The notes below the pieces were generated by a model, which did no database searches, was not told the origin of the DNA, and saw only the letters and a list, made by a program, of their open reading frames with translations. A DNA stretch of 64,000 nt, taken from positions 5,398,001 through 5,462,000 of the forward strand of contig NZ_CP029197.1 in the NCBI RefSeq assembly GCF_008639165.1, in the 5' to 3' direction. Made by a program: the position numbers and the translations under genes. This DNA is from Streptomyces venezuelae ATCC 10712. GTDB taxonomy: Bacteria; Actinomycetota; Actinomycetes; Streptomycetales; Streptomycetaceae. Positions 29,083-38,050 of this stretch are shown here, one piece after another. Position 1 is the stretch's first letter. Each line of letters starts with the position of its first letter.

Positions 29083-30230
29083 CGGGCGTCCTTGGTGGTG
29101 TCGCTCGGCTGGGGGGCGGCCGGCTGCTGAGCCGGAGGGGCGTACGGACCCGGCGCGGGCTGCTGGCCGGGAGCCCCCGCGTACGGGTTCTGTCCGGGCG
29201 GCGGCGGGGCGTACCAGCCCTGCTGCGGCACCTCCTGGACCACCGGCTGCGGCGGCATCCCGTACCCCGGCTGCCCGGGCTGCAACGGCGGCTGGAGGTG
29301 CGCGAGCCGGTCGTCGGTCGAGCGGTAGTCCACGGCGCCCTGCGTCAGCCGCATGTACGCCTCCTCCAGCGAGGCCTGGTGCGGGGACAGCTCCCACAGC
29401 CGTACGTCCGCGTCGTGCGCCAGGTCGCTGATCCTCGGCAGCGGCAGGCCCGTCACGCGCAGCGCGCCGTCCGGTTCCGACAGCACCTGCCCGCCGGCCT
29501 CCATGATCGCCGCCGTCAGCTTCTCCCGCTGACCGGGATCGGTCCCCGGGGTCCGCACCCGCGCGAAGTCCGCGGAGTTCGCCGAGATGAAGTCCGTGAC
29601 GCTCATGTCCGCGAGCAGCTGCCCGCGGCCGATCACGATCAGGTGGTCGGCGGTGAGGGCCATCTCGCTCATGAGGTGGCTGGAGACGAAGACCGTCCGC
29701 CCCTCGGCGGCCAGCTTCTTCATCAGGTTGCGGACCCAGAGGATGCCCTCCGGGTCCAGGCCGTTGACCGGCTCGTCGAAGAGCAGCACCTGCGGGTCGC
29801 CGAGCAGCGCCGCCGCGATGCCGAGCCGCTGGCCCATGCCGAGCGAGAAGCCCTTGGAGCGCCGCTTCGCCACGTCCTGGAGACCGACCACCCCGAGGAC
29901 CTCGTCGACCCGCTGGGCCGGGATGCCGGCGAGCTGCGCGAGCGACAGCAGATGGCTGCGCGCGCTCCGCCCGCCGTGCACGGCCTTGGCGTCGAGGAGC
30001 GCACCGACCTGCCGGGGCGCGTTCGGCAGCTGCCGGAACGGGTGCCCGCCGATCGTCACATGACCCGCGGAGGGCATGTCCAGGCCCAGGATCATGCGCA
30101 TCGTGGTCGACTTGCCGGACCCGTTGGGCCCCAGGAACCCGGTGACGACACCGGGCCTCACCTGGAAGGAAAGGTTGTACACGGCCGTCTTGGCGCCGTA
30201 GCGCTTCGTCAGGCCGACTGCCTCGATCAT
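29079..30230 (-). CDS. ABC transporter ATP-binding protein with Pro/Gln-rich tail
   Basis: 383 aa. Walker A GPNGSGKSTT, signature FSLGMGQRLGIA, Walker B VLLFDEPVNGLDP, H-loop VSSHLMSEM. After residue about 300 comes a tail of some 80 residues rich in Pro, Gln, Gly and Tyr (QPGQPGYGMPPQP), absent from its paralogue at 31216. ATG at 30230; GGAG is only one base from the ATG, so initiation is not ideal. It starts an operon with the permease. Confidence 0.88.
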   Translation of the reverse strand: MIEAVGLTKRYGAKTAVYNLSFQVRPGVVTGFLGPNGSGKSTTMRMILGLDMPSAGHVTIGGHPFRQLPNAPRQVGALLDAKAVHGGRSARSHLLSLAQLAGIPAQRVDEVLGVVGLQDVAKRRSKGFSLGMGQRLGIAAALLGDPQVLLFDEPVNGLDPEGILWVRNLMKKLAAEGRTVFVSSHLMSEMALTADHLIVIGRGQLLADMSVTDFISANSADFARVRTPGTDPGQREKLTAAIMEAGGQVLSEPDGALRVTGLPLPRISDLAHDADVRLWELSPHQASLEEAYMRLTQGAVDYRSTDDRLAHLQPPLQPGQPGYGMPPQPVVQEVPQQGWYAPPPPGQNPYAGAPGQQPAPGPYAPPAQQPAAPQPSDTTKDAR

Positions 30231-30347
30231 TCTCCAGCCCCATCGACAGGTGGTTCGCATCCATGTCGGGGCGTGGCGGCCGCAGGCCGGAGCCCCCCGT
30301 ATGAGCTAGGAGCTTATCCAGCCGTTGACGGTTCCGGCGAAGCGGAG

Positions 30348-30381
30348 ACGACCTCCGGGGAAGTGTTCCCCCGGAGGCCGT
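30348..30381 (-). terminator. Terminator after the second ABC pair
   Basis: Stem 30348-30360 with 30369-30381 (13 positions, one mismatch), loop of 8. It follows the permease gene ending at 30433 on the minus strand and precedes the next ABC operon start at 30230. Confidence 0.75.
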
Positions 30382-30432
30382 CCCGTGGTCGCGCCCGGGT
30401 CGGGCGCCGCCTCCCGGCGGCTCGCGCCCGGG

Positions 30433-31212
30433 TCAGGCGTCGCGCTTCTTCAGCACCAGATAGCCGCCGAGCAGCGCGGCCACCACCCAGACCACCATGA
30501 TCCCGAGCCCGCCCCACGGGCCGTACGGAGCCTCCTCCGTGTTCATGGCGTCCGGGACGACCTGCATGATCTTCGAGCCGGCCTGGTCCGGGAAGTAGCG
30601 GGCCACCTCCTTGACCTTCGGCACGGCCGCCAGGATCTGCGAGACCAGGAAGAAGAACGGCATCAGGATGCCCAGCGAGAGCATCGACGAGCGCAGCATC
30701 GCCGCCACGCCCATGGAGAACAGCGCGATCAGGCCCATGTAGAGCCCCGCGCCGATCACCGCCCGCAGCACGTTGTCGTCACCGATCGAGGCCCGGTGCT
30801 CGCCGAGCAGCGCCTGCCCGAGGAAGAAGGAGATGAAGCTCGTCACCAGACCCACGGCGAACGCGAGCCCGCCGGCCACCGCGACCTTCGAGAAGAGGAA
30901 GGTCGCGCGCTGCGGCACCGCCGCGAGCGACGTGCGGATCATGCCCGAGGAGTACTCGGTCCCCACCACCAGGACACCGAAGACCACCATCGCCAGCTGC
31001 CCCAGGGTCATCCCGAAGAAGCTGACCAGGGTCGGGTCGAACGTGGCCTGCTCGACCTCGCTGAGGTCGTCGAAGGTGGACTTGAACACCGCGGACAGGG
31101 CCGCGCCGATCGCCACCGTGACGAGCAGTGCGCTCGCCAGCGTCCAGACGGTCGACGACACCGTCCGGATCTTGGTCCACTCGGACTTCAGGACCGCGGA
31201 TGCCGCTGCCAT
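30433..31212 (-). CDS. ABC-2 type transporter permease
   Basis: 259 aa, six membrane helices. Same motifs as its neighbour: LKSEWTKIRTVSSTVWTLASA at the N-terminus and GTEYSSGMIRTSLAAVPQR. Starts 3 bases after the ATPase stop, so co-translated. Ends before a hairpin. Substrate unknown. Confidence 0.9.
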   Translation of the reverse strand: MAAASAVLKSEWTKIRTVSSTVWTLASALLVTVAIGAALSAVFKSTFDDLSEVEQATFDPTLVSFFGMTLGQLAMVVFGVLVVGTEYSSGMIRTSLAAVPQRATFLFSKVAVAGGLAFAVGLVTSFISFFLGQALLGEHRASIGDDNVLRAVIGAGLYMGLIALFSMGVAAMLRSSMLSLGILMPFFFLVSQILAAVPKVKEVARYFPDQAGSKIMQVVPDAMNTEEAPYGPWGGLGIMVVWVVAALLGGYLVLKKRDA

Positions 31213-31215
31213 CGT

Positions 31216-32184
31216 TCAGGCTCCCTGGGAGGTCGTGCCCCACTGGGGGCCGGGCGCCGGGGCGCCACCGTGTACATCGGTGCCGTGCGCGTGGTACTCC
31301 ACCGCACCGGCCGTCATCTGCATGAAGGCCTCTTCGAGCGAGGCGCGCTGGGAACTCAGCTCGTGCAGCACGAGCCCGTGCTCGGCGGCGAGTTCGCCCA
31401 GCTTCTCGGTCGTCGCCCCGTCCACCTCCAGGACGCCGCTGCCCGCCTCGACCACGATGAAGCCGTTGGCGTGCAGCACGTCCCGGAGCCGCTCCTGCTG
31501 CGGCGAACGCAGCCGTACATAACTCCGGGAATTCTGCTGGATGAAATCCGCCATCGACGTGTCGGCCAGCAGTTTTCCCTGCCCGATCACGATGAGGTGA
31601 TCGGCCGTCAGAGCCATTTCGCTCATCAGATGGCTGGAAACGAAGATCGTCCGGCCCTCGGCCGCCAACGCCTTCATCAGATTGCGGATCCAGTGAATTC
31701 CCTCGGGGTCCAGACCATTGACGGGTTCGTCGAACATCAGGATCTCGGGATCACCGAGGAGCGCGGACGCGATGCCGAGCCGCTGCCCCATGCCGAGGGA
31801 GAAACCCTTCGACTTCTTCTTCGCGACCGGCGTCAGACCCACCAGGTCCAGCACCTCGCTCACCCGGCGCTCCGGAATGCGGTTCGACTGCGCCAGACAC
31901 AGCAGGTTGTTGTACGCCGAGCGGCCGCCGTTCATCGCCTTGGCGTCCAGCAGCGCCCCGATGTACTTCAGCGGCTCCTGAAGCTCCCGGTAGTGCTTGC
32001 CGTCGATCCGGACCGTCCCGCTCGTCGGGTTGTCCAGATCCAGCATCATCCGCATCGTCGTCGACTTGCCCGCCCCGTTGGGCCCGAGGAAGCCGGTCAC
32101 CACCCCAGGACGCACCTGGAAGGAGAGGTGGTCCACCGCGGTCTTCGCCCCGTAGCGCTTGGTCAGGCCCTCAAGCTCGATCAT
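31216..32184 (-). CDS. ABC transporter ATP-binding protein
   Basis: 322 aa. Opens MIELEGLTKRYGAKTAVDHL; Walker A GPNGAGKSTT, signature FSLGMGQRLGIASALLG, Walker B ILMFDEPVNGLDP, VSSHLMSEMALTADH. Very similar along its length to the ATPase at 29079, pointing to tandem duplication of the operon. The C-terminal domain ends HGGAPAPGPQWGTTSQG without the long Pro/Gln tail. Downstream of filP but separated by a terminator. Confidence 0.92.
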   Translation of the reverse strand: MIELEGLTKRYGAKTAVDHLSFQVRPGVVTGFLGPNGAGKSTTMRMMLDLDNPTSGTVRIDGKHYRELQEPLKYIGALLDAKAMNGGRSAYNNLLCLAQSNRIPERRVSEVLDLVGLTPVAKKKSKGFSLGMGQRLGIASALLGDPEILMFDEPVNGLDPEGIHWIRNLMKALAAEGRTIFVSSHLMSEMALTADHLIVIGQGKLLADTSMADFIQQNSRSYVRLRSPQQERLRDVLHANGFIVVEAGSGVLEVDGATTEKLGELAAEHGLVLHELSSQRASLEEAFMQMTAGAVEYHAHGTDVHGGAPAPGPQWGTTSQGA

Positions 32185-32207
32185 GCGTACCAACCTACGG
32201 GCGCGCA

Positions 32208-32239
32208 AAACCCCCCGCCACCGGAATGACAGGGGGTTT
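32208..32239 (-). terminator. filP terminator
   Basis: Read on the minus strand: AAACCCCC, a 16-base loop and GGGGGTTT followed by another T. 8-bp stem with terminal T-run, just downstream of the filP stop. Confidence 0.7.
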
Positions 32240-32295
32240 CGGGGAACGCTACGCACTCGTTACCGGGCGGGCGCCGCGGCGACGAACGCCCGGCG

Positions 32296-33231
32296 TCAGC
32301 GGGTCTGCTGGGCCGGGACGCCCGCCGGACGCTCGTCGTCGATCGGCGAGCCGGCCGCCGCCACCGCGGCACCGGTCAGCGTGGCCAGCATCTCGCGGAC
32401 GTTGGTCAGCTGCGCGTTGATCGAGTCGCGGCGGTTCGTCAGCGCCGCCAGCTCGCGCTCCGATTCGCTGCGGATCCGGTCGGCCTTGGCGTTCGCGTCG
32501 GCCACGATGTCCTCGGCCTGGCGCTGCGCGGTCTCCACCGTCTGACGGGCCCGGCGCTCCGCGTCCGTGCGCAGCTTCTCGGCCTCCAGACGGAGCTGCT
32601 CTGCGCGGTGCTCGATCTCCGCGAGGCGCTTCTCGGCCTTGGCCTGACGCGAGGCCAGGTCCCGCTCCGACTGCTCGCGGCGCTTGGCCAGGTTCGTCTC
32701 GAAGTCCGCGGCGGCCTGGGCGGCCTTGGCGCGGGTCTCCTCGAAGAGGGCGTCCGCCTCCTCGCGCTTCGACTGGGCGTCCTTCTGGGCCTCGGCACGC
32801 AGCGAGTTCGCCTCGCCCTGCGCCTTCTCGACGATCCGGACGCCCTCGTCCTCGGCCTTCGACTTGCGCTCGGCCGCGAAGGACTCCGCGTCGTTGCGCA
32901 CCTGCTGGGCGGCCGACTCGGCCAGCTCACGGTGCTGCTCGGCGGCGCGACGGGCCTCCTCACGCAGGTCCTTCGCCTCCTCCTCGGCCAGCCGGAGGAT
33001 CTTCTCGACCCGGGCGCCGAGTCCCGCGTACGACGGCTCGGCGTCGGTGACCTGCGCCTGGGCGTTCTGCGTCTCGAGGTGGAGTTCCTCGATGCGCTTC
33101 TCCAGAGAGGTGATGCGGGACAGGGCACTGTCACGGTCGGACACGAGCTTGGTAATGCGGTCGTCCACCTGACCGCGGTCGTAACCGCGCCGCACGAGCT
33201 CGAAGCCGAAGGGGGAGGATGTGTCGCTCAT
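32296..33231 (-). CDS. filP: Filament-forming coiled-coil protein FilP
   Basis: Intermediate-filament-like cytoskeletal protein that forms a network behind the hyphal tip and works with Scy and DivIVA in polar growth (family knowledge). 311 aa, nearly all charged coiled coil in 51-residue-like hendecad repeats from residue 25 to about 280. The N-terminus FGFELVRRGYDRGQVDDRI is DivIVA-like. The C-terminus is a short Ala/Pro-rich tail. TAGGAT on the minus strand (33272-33277) may be the -10. It lies next to scy, the standard arrangement. Confidence 0.93.
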   Translation of the reverse strand: MSDTSSPFGFELVRRGYDRGQVDDRITKLVSDRDSALSRITSLEKRIEELHLETQNAQAQVTDAEPSYAGLGARVEKILRLAEEEAKDLREEARRAAEQHRELAESAAQQVRNDAESFAAERKSKAEDEGVRIVEKAQGEANSLRAEAQKDAQSKREEADALFEETRAKAAQAAADFETNLAKRREQSERDLASRQAKAEKRLAEIEHRAEQLRLEAEKLRTDAERRARQTVETAQRQAEDIVADANAKADRIRSESERELAALTNRRDSINAQLTNVREMLATLTGAAVAAAGSPIDDERPAGVPAQQTR

Positions 33232-33345
33232 GGGTTTCCTGTCGAATGAGACCGGTGAGGTGTTAGAGGGAATCCTAGGGGCCGAAGCGGCGTGTCATCG
33301 AGCGTATGCCCGTTTGATCTGGAGAATGTCCAGCCTTTTGAGTGG

Positions 33346-36300
33346 CTACCCGTCCTGGGACTTGCCACCCGAACGAGTGGACCCCGCTGACGCGCCCGCC
33401 TTGGCGCCCACCGCACCGGCGGACTTGGCACCCGAAGCCGGGGTCTCGAAAGACTCCAACGCCTCCAGCACGTCCTGGACACGGGAGATCTCCGCATTGA
33501 TGTCCTTGCGGCGGCGCACCAGCACCTCCAGTTCGCGCTGACCCTCCTCGACCGTCTGCTCGGCCTCGGCCCGCGCCTCCGCCAGAATCCGCTCCGCCTC
33601 GGCCTTGATGCCCTCGGCCTCCGCGACGAGCGAGGCCTTCTTCTGCTCGGCCTCCTTGAGCAGCCCCTCGGCCTTGCGGACCGCGGCGATGCGCACCTTG
33701 CTCGCCTCCGAACTCGCCTCGGACAGCAGCTCCTTGGACTTCGCCTCGGCCTCGGCGCGCTGCTCCGTCGCGGCCTTCACGAGGTTGTCGACCCGCTCGC
33801 CCGCCGTCTTCATCTGCTCGGCGCTCTCGCGGCGCGCCCGCTCGTGCAGCTCCTCGATCTCGCCCTCGATCCGGGCCCGCAGCTCCTCGGCCCGCTCCCT
33901 TATGGCCGTCGCGTCGCCGCGGGCCCCGACCAGGAGCTCGTCCGCGTCCGTACGCGCCTTCTCCACCAGCGAGTTGCCCTCGACGGTCGCCTCGGCGACG
34001 ATCCGCTCGGCCTCCTTGCGGGCCGCGCCGACCATCGTGTCCGCCTGCGTCTCGGCCTCGGTGGTGGCGCGCAGCGCCTCCTCCTGGGCCTTGGCGACGA
34101 GCTGGTCCGCCTGCTCGGCCGCGTCCGAACGCTTCCGGGCACCGGCCTCCCGCGCCTCGTCGAGCGTCCGGTCCGCCTCCTCGCGGGCCTCCGAGCGCAT
34201 CTGCTCGGCCGCCGCCTCGGCGTCCGCCTTGAGCCGCTCCGACTCGGTACGGATCCGCTCGGCGTCCTGCTGGGCGGAGCCCACCGTCGCCTCGGCGGCG
34301 GCGCGCGCCTCCGCCGTGACGGAGTCGGCGAGTTCGCCGGCCTCCCGGGTGAGCCGCTCGGCCTCCGCGTTCGCCTCCCGGGTGACGCGCTCGGCCTCGG
34401 CGTTCGCCTCCCGGGTGAGCCGCTCGGCCTCGCTCGTCGCCTCGGCGAGGAGTGCGTCGGCCTGCTCGGCGGCGTCGCTGCGGCGCTTGTCGGCGGCCTT
34501 GCGGGCCTCGTCGAGGACCTGCTCGCCGTCGGCCAGGGCCGCGTTCCGCAGGGCCTGCGCGTGCGCCTCCCCGTCGATCTTGACCTGCTCGGCCTCGGCG
34601 CGGAGCCGCTGGGCGTCCTGCTCGGCGGTCTCCATGAGCTCGACCGCCTCGGCGGTGAGCCGCTCGGCCTCGGCGGCCGTCTCGCGGGTGAGCCGCTCGG
34701 CCTCGCTCGTCGCCTCGGCGAGGAGTGCGTCGGCCTGCTCGGCGGCGTCGCTGCGGCGCTTGTCGGCGGCCTTGCGGGCCTCGTCGAGGACCTGCTCGCC
34801 GTCGGCGACCGCGGCCGCCCGCAGCGCCTCCGCGTGCGCCTCCCCGTCGGCCTTGACCTGCTCGGCCTCGGCGCGGAGCCGCCGGGCGTCCTGCTCGGCG
34901 GTCTCCATGAGCTCGACCGCCTCGGCGGTGAGCCGCTCGGCCTCGCTCGTCGCCTCGGCGAGCAGCGCGTCGGCCTGCTCGGCGGCGTCGCTGCGGCGCT
35001 TGTCCGCGGCCTTGCGGGCCTCGTCCAGGACCTGCTCCGCCTCGGCGGCGATCCGCTCCGCCTCCGTACGGGCCTCGGCGACCACCGACTCGGCGCGCTC
35101 GGCCGCCTCCGAACGGATCCGGTTCGCGTCCTCCCGGGCGTCGGCCCGGGTGCGGGCCGCGTCCTGCTCGGCCGAGGCCAGCGAGTCCGTCACCTCGGTC
35201 CGAACCCGCTGCGCGTACTCCGCGGTGTCCGCCCGCAGCTTCTCCGACTCGGCGATCGCGTCGGCGACCGTCCGCTCGGCCAGCGCCTTCGCGGCCTCCG
35301 TCTCCTCCTGCGAGCGCGCCCGGGTGCGGGTGGCGTCCTCGGAGGCACGCTCCCGCTCCTCGTACGCGTCGGCGCGGACCCGGTCCGCCTCCTCCTGCGC
35401 CTCGGTGCGGGTCCGCTCGGCCGCGTGCTCGGCGGCGCTGCGCAGCCCGGTGATCTCCTCCTCGGCCTGCTCGCGCAGACCCGCCACCGAGTCCCGTACC
35501 TCCTGGGCGGCCCGCGAGGCCGTCGCGACCATCTCGGTCGCCCGCGCGTCCGCCTCCTCGACCAGGCGCTGCGCCTCGGTCTGGGCGTCCTCGACCCGCT
35601 TGCGGGCCGCGGCGAGGAGCTCCTCGGACTGCTCGCGCGCCAGCTCGCGCTCCCGGCCCGCCTCGGAACGGGCAGACTCCAGCGTCTCCTCGGCCTCCCG
35701 GCGGCGCCGGACGGCCTCCTCCTGGGCGGCGGCCAGCGCCTCGGCGGCCTCGGTGGCGACCCGCTCGGCCGCGGCGGCGGCCTCGGCCCGCACCCGGTCG
35801 GCGGTCTCCTGGGCCTCCGAGCGCAGCCGCTCGGCCTCCTCGGTGGCCTCGGTGCGCAGCCGGAGCGCCGCGGTCTCCGCCTCCGTACGCGTGGTCGAGG
35901 CGTCGGCGGCGGCCTCGGCGCGCAGCCGCTCGGCCTCCTGCCCGGCCTGCTCCTGGAGGGTGCGGGCCCGCTCGGCGGCCTCGGTCCGCAGCCGCTCGGT
36001 CTCCTCGGCGGCCTCGCGCCGGATCAGCTCGCTCTCGGCGCGCGCGTCGGTCAGCTCCTCGCCGGCCGCCGCCACCTTCGCCTCGGCCTCGGCGTGCAGC
36101 CGGGTCAGCTCGTCGGCGGCCTCGGCGCGGCGGGCCTCGGCGGCCCGCTCGGCGTCCGCGCGCAGCCCGGCGGCGGCCTCCTCGGCCCGGGCCTTGACCG
36201 CCTCGGCCTGCTCCTCGGCCTCGGCGCGCAGCCGCTCGGCCTCGGCGCGGGTCCGCTCCAGGGTCTCCTCGGCCTGCGTCCGCAGCGTCTGGGCGCGCTC

Positions 36301-37836
36301 GACGGCCTCGGACTTGACCCGCTCGCTCTCGGCGCCGGCCTTGGTGCGCAGCTCCTCGGCGTCCGTACGGGCCTTGGTCAGCAGCTCCTCGGCGGTGCTG
36401 GCCGCCTCCTCGATCTGCTGCACGGCCTCGCGGCGGGCCTCGCCGCGGATCCGCTCGCCCTCGGCGATGGCCTCGGCGCGCAGCTGCTCGGCCTCGCCGC
36501 GCAGCCGGCGGGCCTCCTCCTGGAGCTCGACCGTCTTGGCGCGGTACTCCTTGGTGTCGTCCTTCGCCGAACCGAGCAGCTCGTCGGCCTGCTCCTCGGC
36601 CTCGGCCCGCAGCCGGGCGATCTCGGCCTCGGCCTCGCGGCGGATCCGCTCGGCCTCCTCGGAGGCCTTGCGGGTGGTCTCGCGGGCGTCGTCGGACGCC
36701 TTGGTGAGGATCTCCTCGGCGCTGCGCGCGGCCTTGGCCAGGGCGGCGGCGGAGTCCTCCGCTGCGGCGGTACGGGCCTTGTCCGAGGCCTCCGCGACGA
36801 GCTTCTCCGCCTCGGCGGTCGCCTCGCGCAGCTTCTCCTCGGCCTCGGCCTTGAGGGCCTCGGCGTCCTTGGTGGCCTCGCCGACGAGCCGGGCGATCTC
36901 GGTCTTGGCGGTACGGGTCCGCTGCTCGTTGACCGACTCGGCGCCGGCGAGCTGCTTGGCGGCGGTCTCCTTCGCCTCGGCGAGGGTCTTCTCGGCCTCC
37001 GCGCGGGCGGCCCGGAGCTTCTCCTCGGCCTCCTGGAGGCGCTGTTCGGCGGCGCGGGAGAGTTCGGTGGCCTGGCGGCGGGCCTGGTCGGTCTCGGCGG
37101 TGGTGGTCGAGCGGAGCTGCTCGGCGTGGCTGGTGGCCTCCTGCGCCTGGCTGGACGCGGCGTTGAGGAGCCGCTCGGCGTCCTTGCGGGCGCGCAGCAG
37201 AATCGCTTCGGCCTCGGCACGCGCGGCCTCGGCGTCGGCGCCGACGCGCCGGCTGGTCTCCTCGGCGAGCCGGGTGGCCTCGGCGCGGGCGGCGGCCAGC
37301 GACTGCTCGGCCTCGGCGCGGGACTCCTCGAGGAGCCGGCGGGCCTGGGACTCCGTGCGGGCCCGCAGCTGCTCGGCCCAGGCGACGTTCTCGTTGACGT
37401 GCGCCTCGACGGTCTGGCGGCGCTCGTTGAGTTCCTGGTCCAGCTGCTGGCGGCGCTGGACGGCCTCGTTGTGCAGTTCGGCCTGGAGCCGGGCCTGGTG
37501 CTCGGCGTGCTCCTGGAGGATGCGCTGGGTCTGGGCGCGGGCCTCGCGCAGCTCGCGCTCGGCGTCCTGCCGGAGCTGTTCCGCCTGTGCCTGGGCGTTC
37601 CGCAGCATCTGCTCGGCCTGGTAGCCGATGTCCGCGCTGTCGTAGGCGGGCCGGGACGCGATGGTGCGGCGCGCCTCGTGGAGCTTGGCGCGCAACACCT
37701 CGACCTGGTACCCGAGGTCCTCGGCGTGCTGGACGGCCTTCTCGCGCTCGGTCTTCAGCCGGTCCATCTCGGCTTCGAACCTGGCGAGATGGTCGTCTTC
37801 AGCTCGGTGGCTCTCCTGGCGTTCGTAGCCCCGCAC
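33346..37836 (-). CDS. scy: Polarisome coiled-coil scaffold Scy
   Basis: Very long coiled-coil protein at growing tips that assembles DivIVA and FilP and marks new branch sites (family knowledge). About 1,496 aa, clearly longer than the 1,326 aa I recall for S. coelicolor. N-terminal segment with RFEAEMDRLKTEREKAVQH, then over 1,300 residues of Glu/Ala/Arg-rich hendecad-type repeats, ending in a short non-helical tail. Three near-identical blocks (containing DEARKAADKRRSDAAEQADA) lie within. GTG at 37836 fits the AAGGA site better; ATG at 37848 directly abuts it. Confidence 0.92.
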   Translation of the reverse strand: MRGYERQESHRAEDDHLARFEAEMDRLKTEREKAVQHAEDLGYQVEVLRAKLHEARRTIASRPAYDSADIGYQAEQMLRNAQAQAEQLRQDAERELREARAQTQRILQEHAEHQARLQAELHNEAVQRRQQLDQELNERRQTVEAHVNENVAWAEQLRARTESQARRLLEESRAEAEQSLAAARAEATRLAEETSRRVGADAEAARAEAEAILLRARKDAERLLNAASSQAQEATSHAEQLRSTTTAETDQARRQATELSRAAEQRLQEAEEKLRAARAEAEKTLAEAKETAAKQLAGAESVNEQRTRTAKTEIARLVGEATKDAEALKAEAEEKLREATAEAEKLVAEASDKARTAAAEDSAAALAKAARSAEEILTKASDDARETTRKASEEAERIRREAEAEIARLRAEAEEQADELLGSAKDDTKEYRAKTVELQEEARRLRGEAEQLRAEAIAEGERIRGEARREAVQQIEEAASTAEELLTKARTDAEELRTKAGAESERVKSEAVERAQTLRTQAEETLERTRAEAERLRAEAEEQAEAVKARAEEAAAGLRADAERAAEARRAEAADELTRLHAEAEAKVAAAGEELTDARAESELIRREAAEETERLRTEAAERARTLQEQAGQEAERLRAEAAADASTTRTEAETAALRLRTEATEEAERLRSEAQETADRVRAEAAAAAERVATEAAEALAAAQEEAVRRRREAEETLESARSEAGRERELAREQSEELLAAARKRVEDAQTEAQRLVEEADARATEMVATASRAAQEVRDSVAGLREQAEEEITGLRSAAEHAAERTRTEAQEEADRVRADAYEERERASEDATRTRARSQEETEAAKALAERTVADAIAESEKLRADTAEYAQRVRTEVTDSLASAEQDAARTRADAREDANRIRSEAAERAESVVAEARTEAERIAAEAEQVLDEARKAADKRRSDAAEQADALLAEATSEAERLTAEAVELMETAEQDARRLRAEAEQVKADGEAHAEALRAAAVADGEQVLDEARKAADKRRSDAAEQADALLAEATSEAERLTRETAAEAERLTAEAVELMETAEQDAQRLRAEAEQVKIDGEAHAQALRNAALADGEQVLDEARKAADKRRSDAAEQADALLAEATSEAERLTREANAEAERVTREANAEAERLTREAGELADSVTAEARAAAEATVGSAQQDAERIRTESERLKADAEAAAEQMRSEAREEADRTLDEAREAGARKRSDAAEQADQLVAKAQEEALRATTEAETQADTMVGAARKEAERIVAEATVEGNSLVEKARTDADELLVGARGDATAIRERAEELRARIEGEIEELHERARRESAEQMKTAGERVDNLVKAATEQRAEAEAKSKELLSEASSEASKVRIAAVRKAEGLLKEAEQKKASLVAEAEGIKAEAERILAEARAEAEQTVEEGQRELEVLVRRRKDINAEISRVQDVLEALESFETPASGAKSAGAVGAKAGASAGSTRSGGKSQDG
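34412..34531. repeat. scy internal repeat, copy A
   Basis: About 120 bases nearly identical to 34685-34804 (offset 273 bases, 91 codons), and to a third more diverged copy near 34930-35040 (offset 240, 80 codons). All offsets are multiples of 3, keeping the coiled-coil frame. Confidence 0.85.
34685..34804. repeat. scy internal repeat, copy B
   Basis: Second near-identical copy of the block at 34412-34531. It encodes the same EARKAADKRRSDAAEQADAL peptide. Such long identity inside one gene allows deletion or expansion by recombination. Confidence 0.85.
34930..35040. repeat. scy internal repeat, copy C
   Basis: Third copy, same peptide block but with several silent changes (for example GTCCGCGGCC in place of GTCGGCGGCC), so it is older than the A/B duplication. 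Confidence 0.75.
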
Positions 37837-37858
37837 TGCGCGGTCCATCCTTCCCCGA

Positions 37859-37881
37859 GCTCTTCGAGCAGGGGATACCCC
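37859..37881 (-). other. Two small hairpins in the scy leader
   Basis: GCTC-TTC-GAGC (37859-37869) and GGGG-ATA-CCCC (37871-37881) lie directly upstream of the scy ribosome site. The combined motif looks like a dispersed Streptomyces element (recollection). Possible effect on translation or mRNA stability. Confidence 0.5.
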
Positions 37882-38050
37882 AACCCTGGTCGCAACTCCA
37901 ACGAGCCCGCCCCCTCACGGCTGAGGACGGGCCCCCGGGGAATCGTGGCAGATCGGACGACCCCGACATCCCGACTTCGGTGCCGCACGGAGCGGCCCCG
38001 ACCGGCCCCGGCCCGGAGTCGCCCACTCTACCGGGCCAGGAATCCGGAGG
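37882..38050. other. scy upstream region
   Basis: About 170 bases between scy and the epimerase gene. Probably contains the scy promoter, but I see no convincing -10/-35 pair and no ORF. Confidence 0.4.

Noticed and set aside
34412-35040. Regular repeats in scy considered as a CRISPR-like array
   Set aside because: Repeats are in frame, encode coiled coil and have no unique spacers of constant size.
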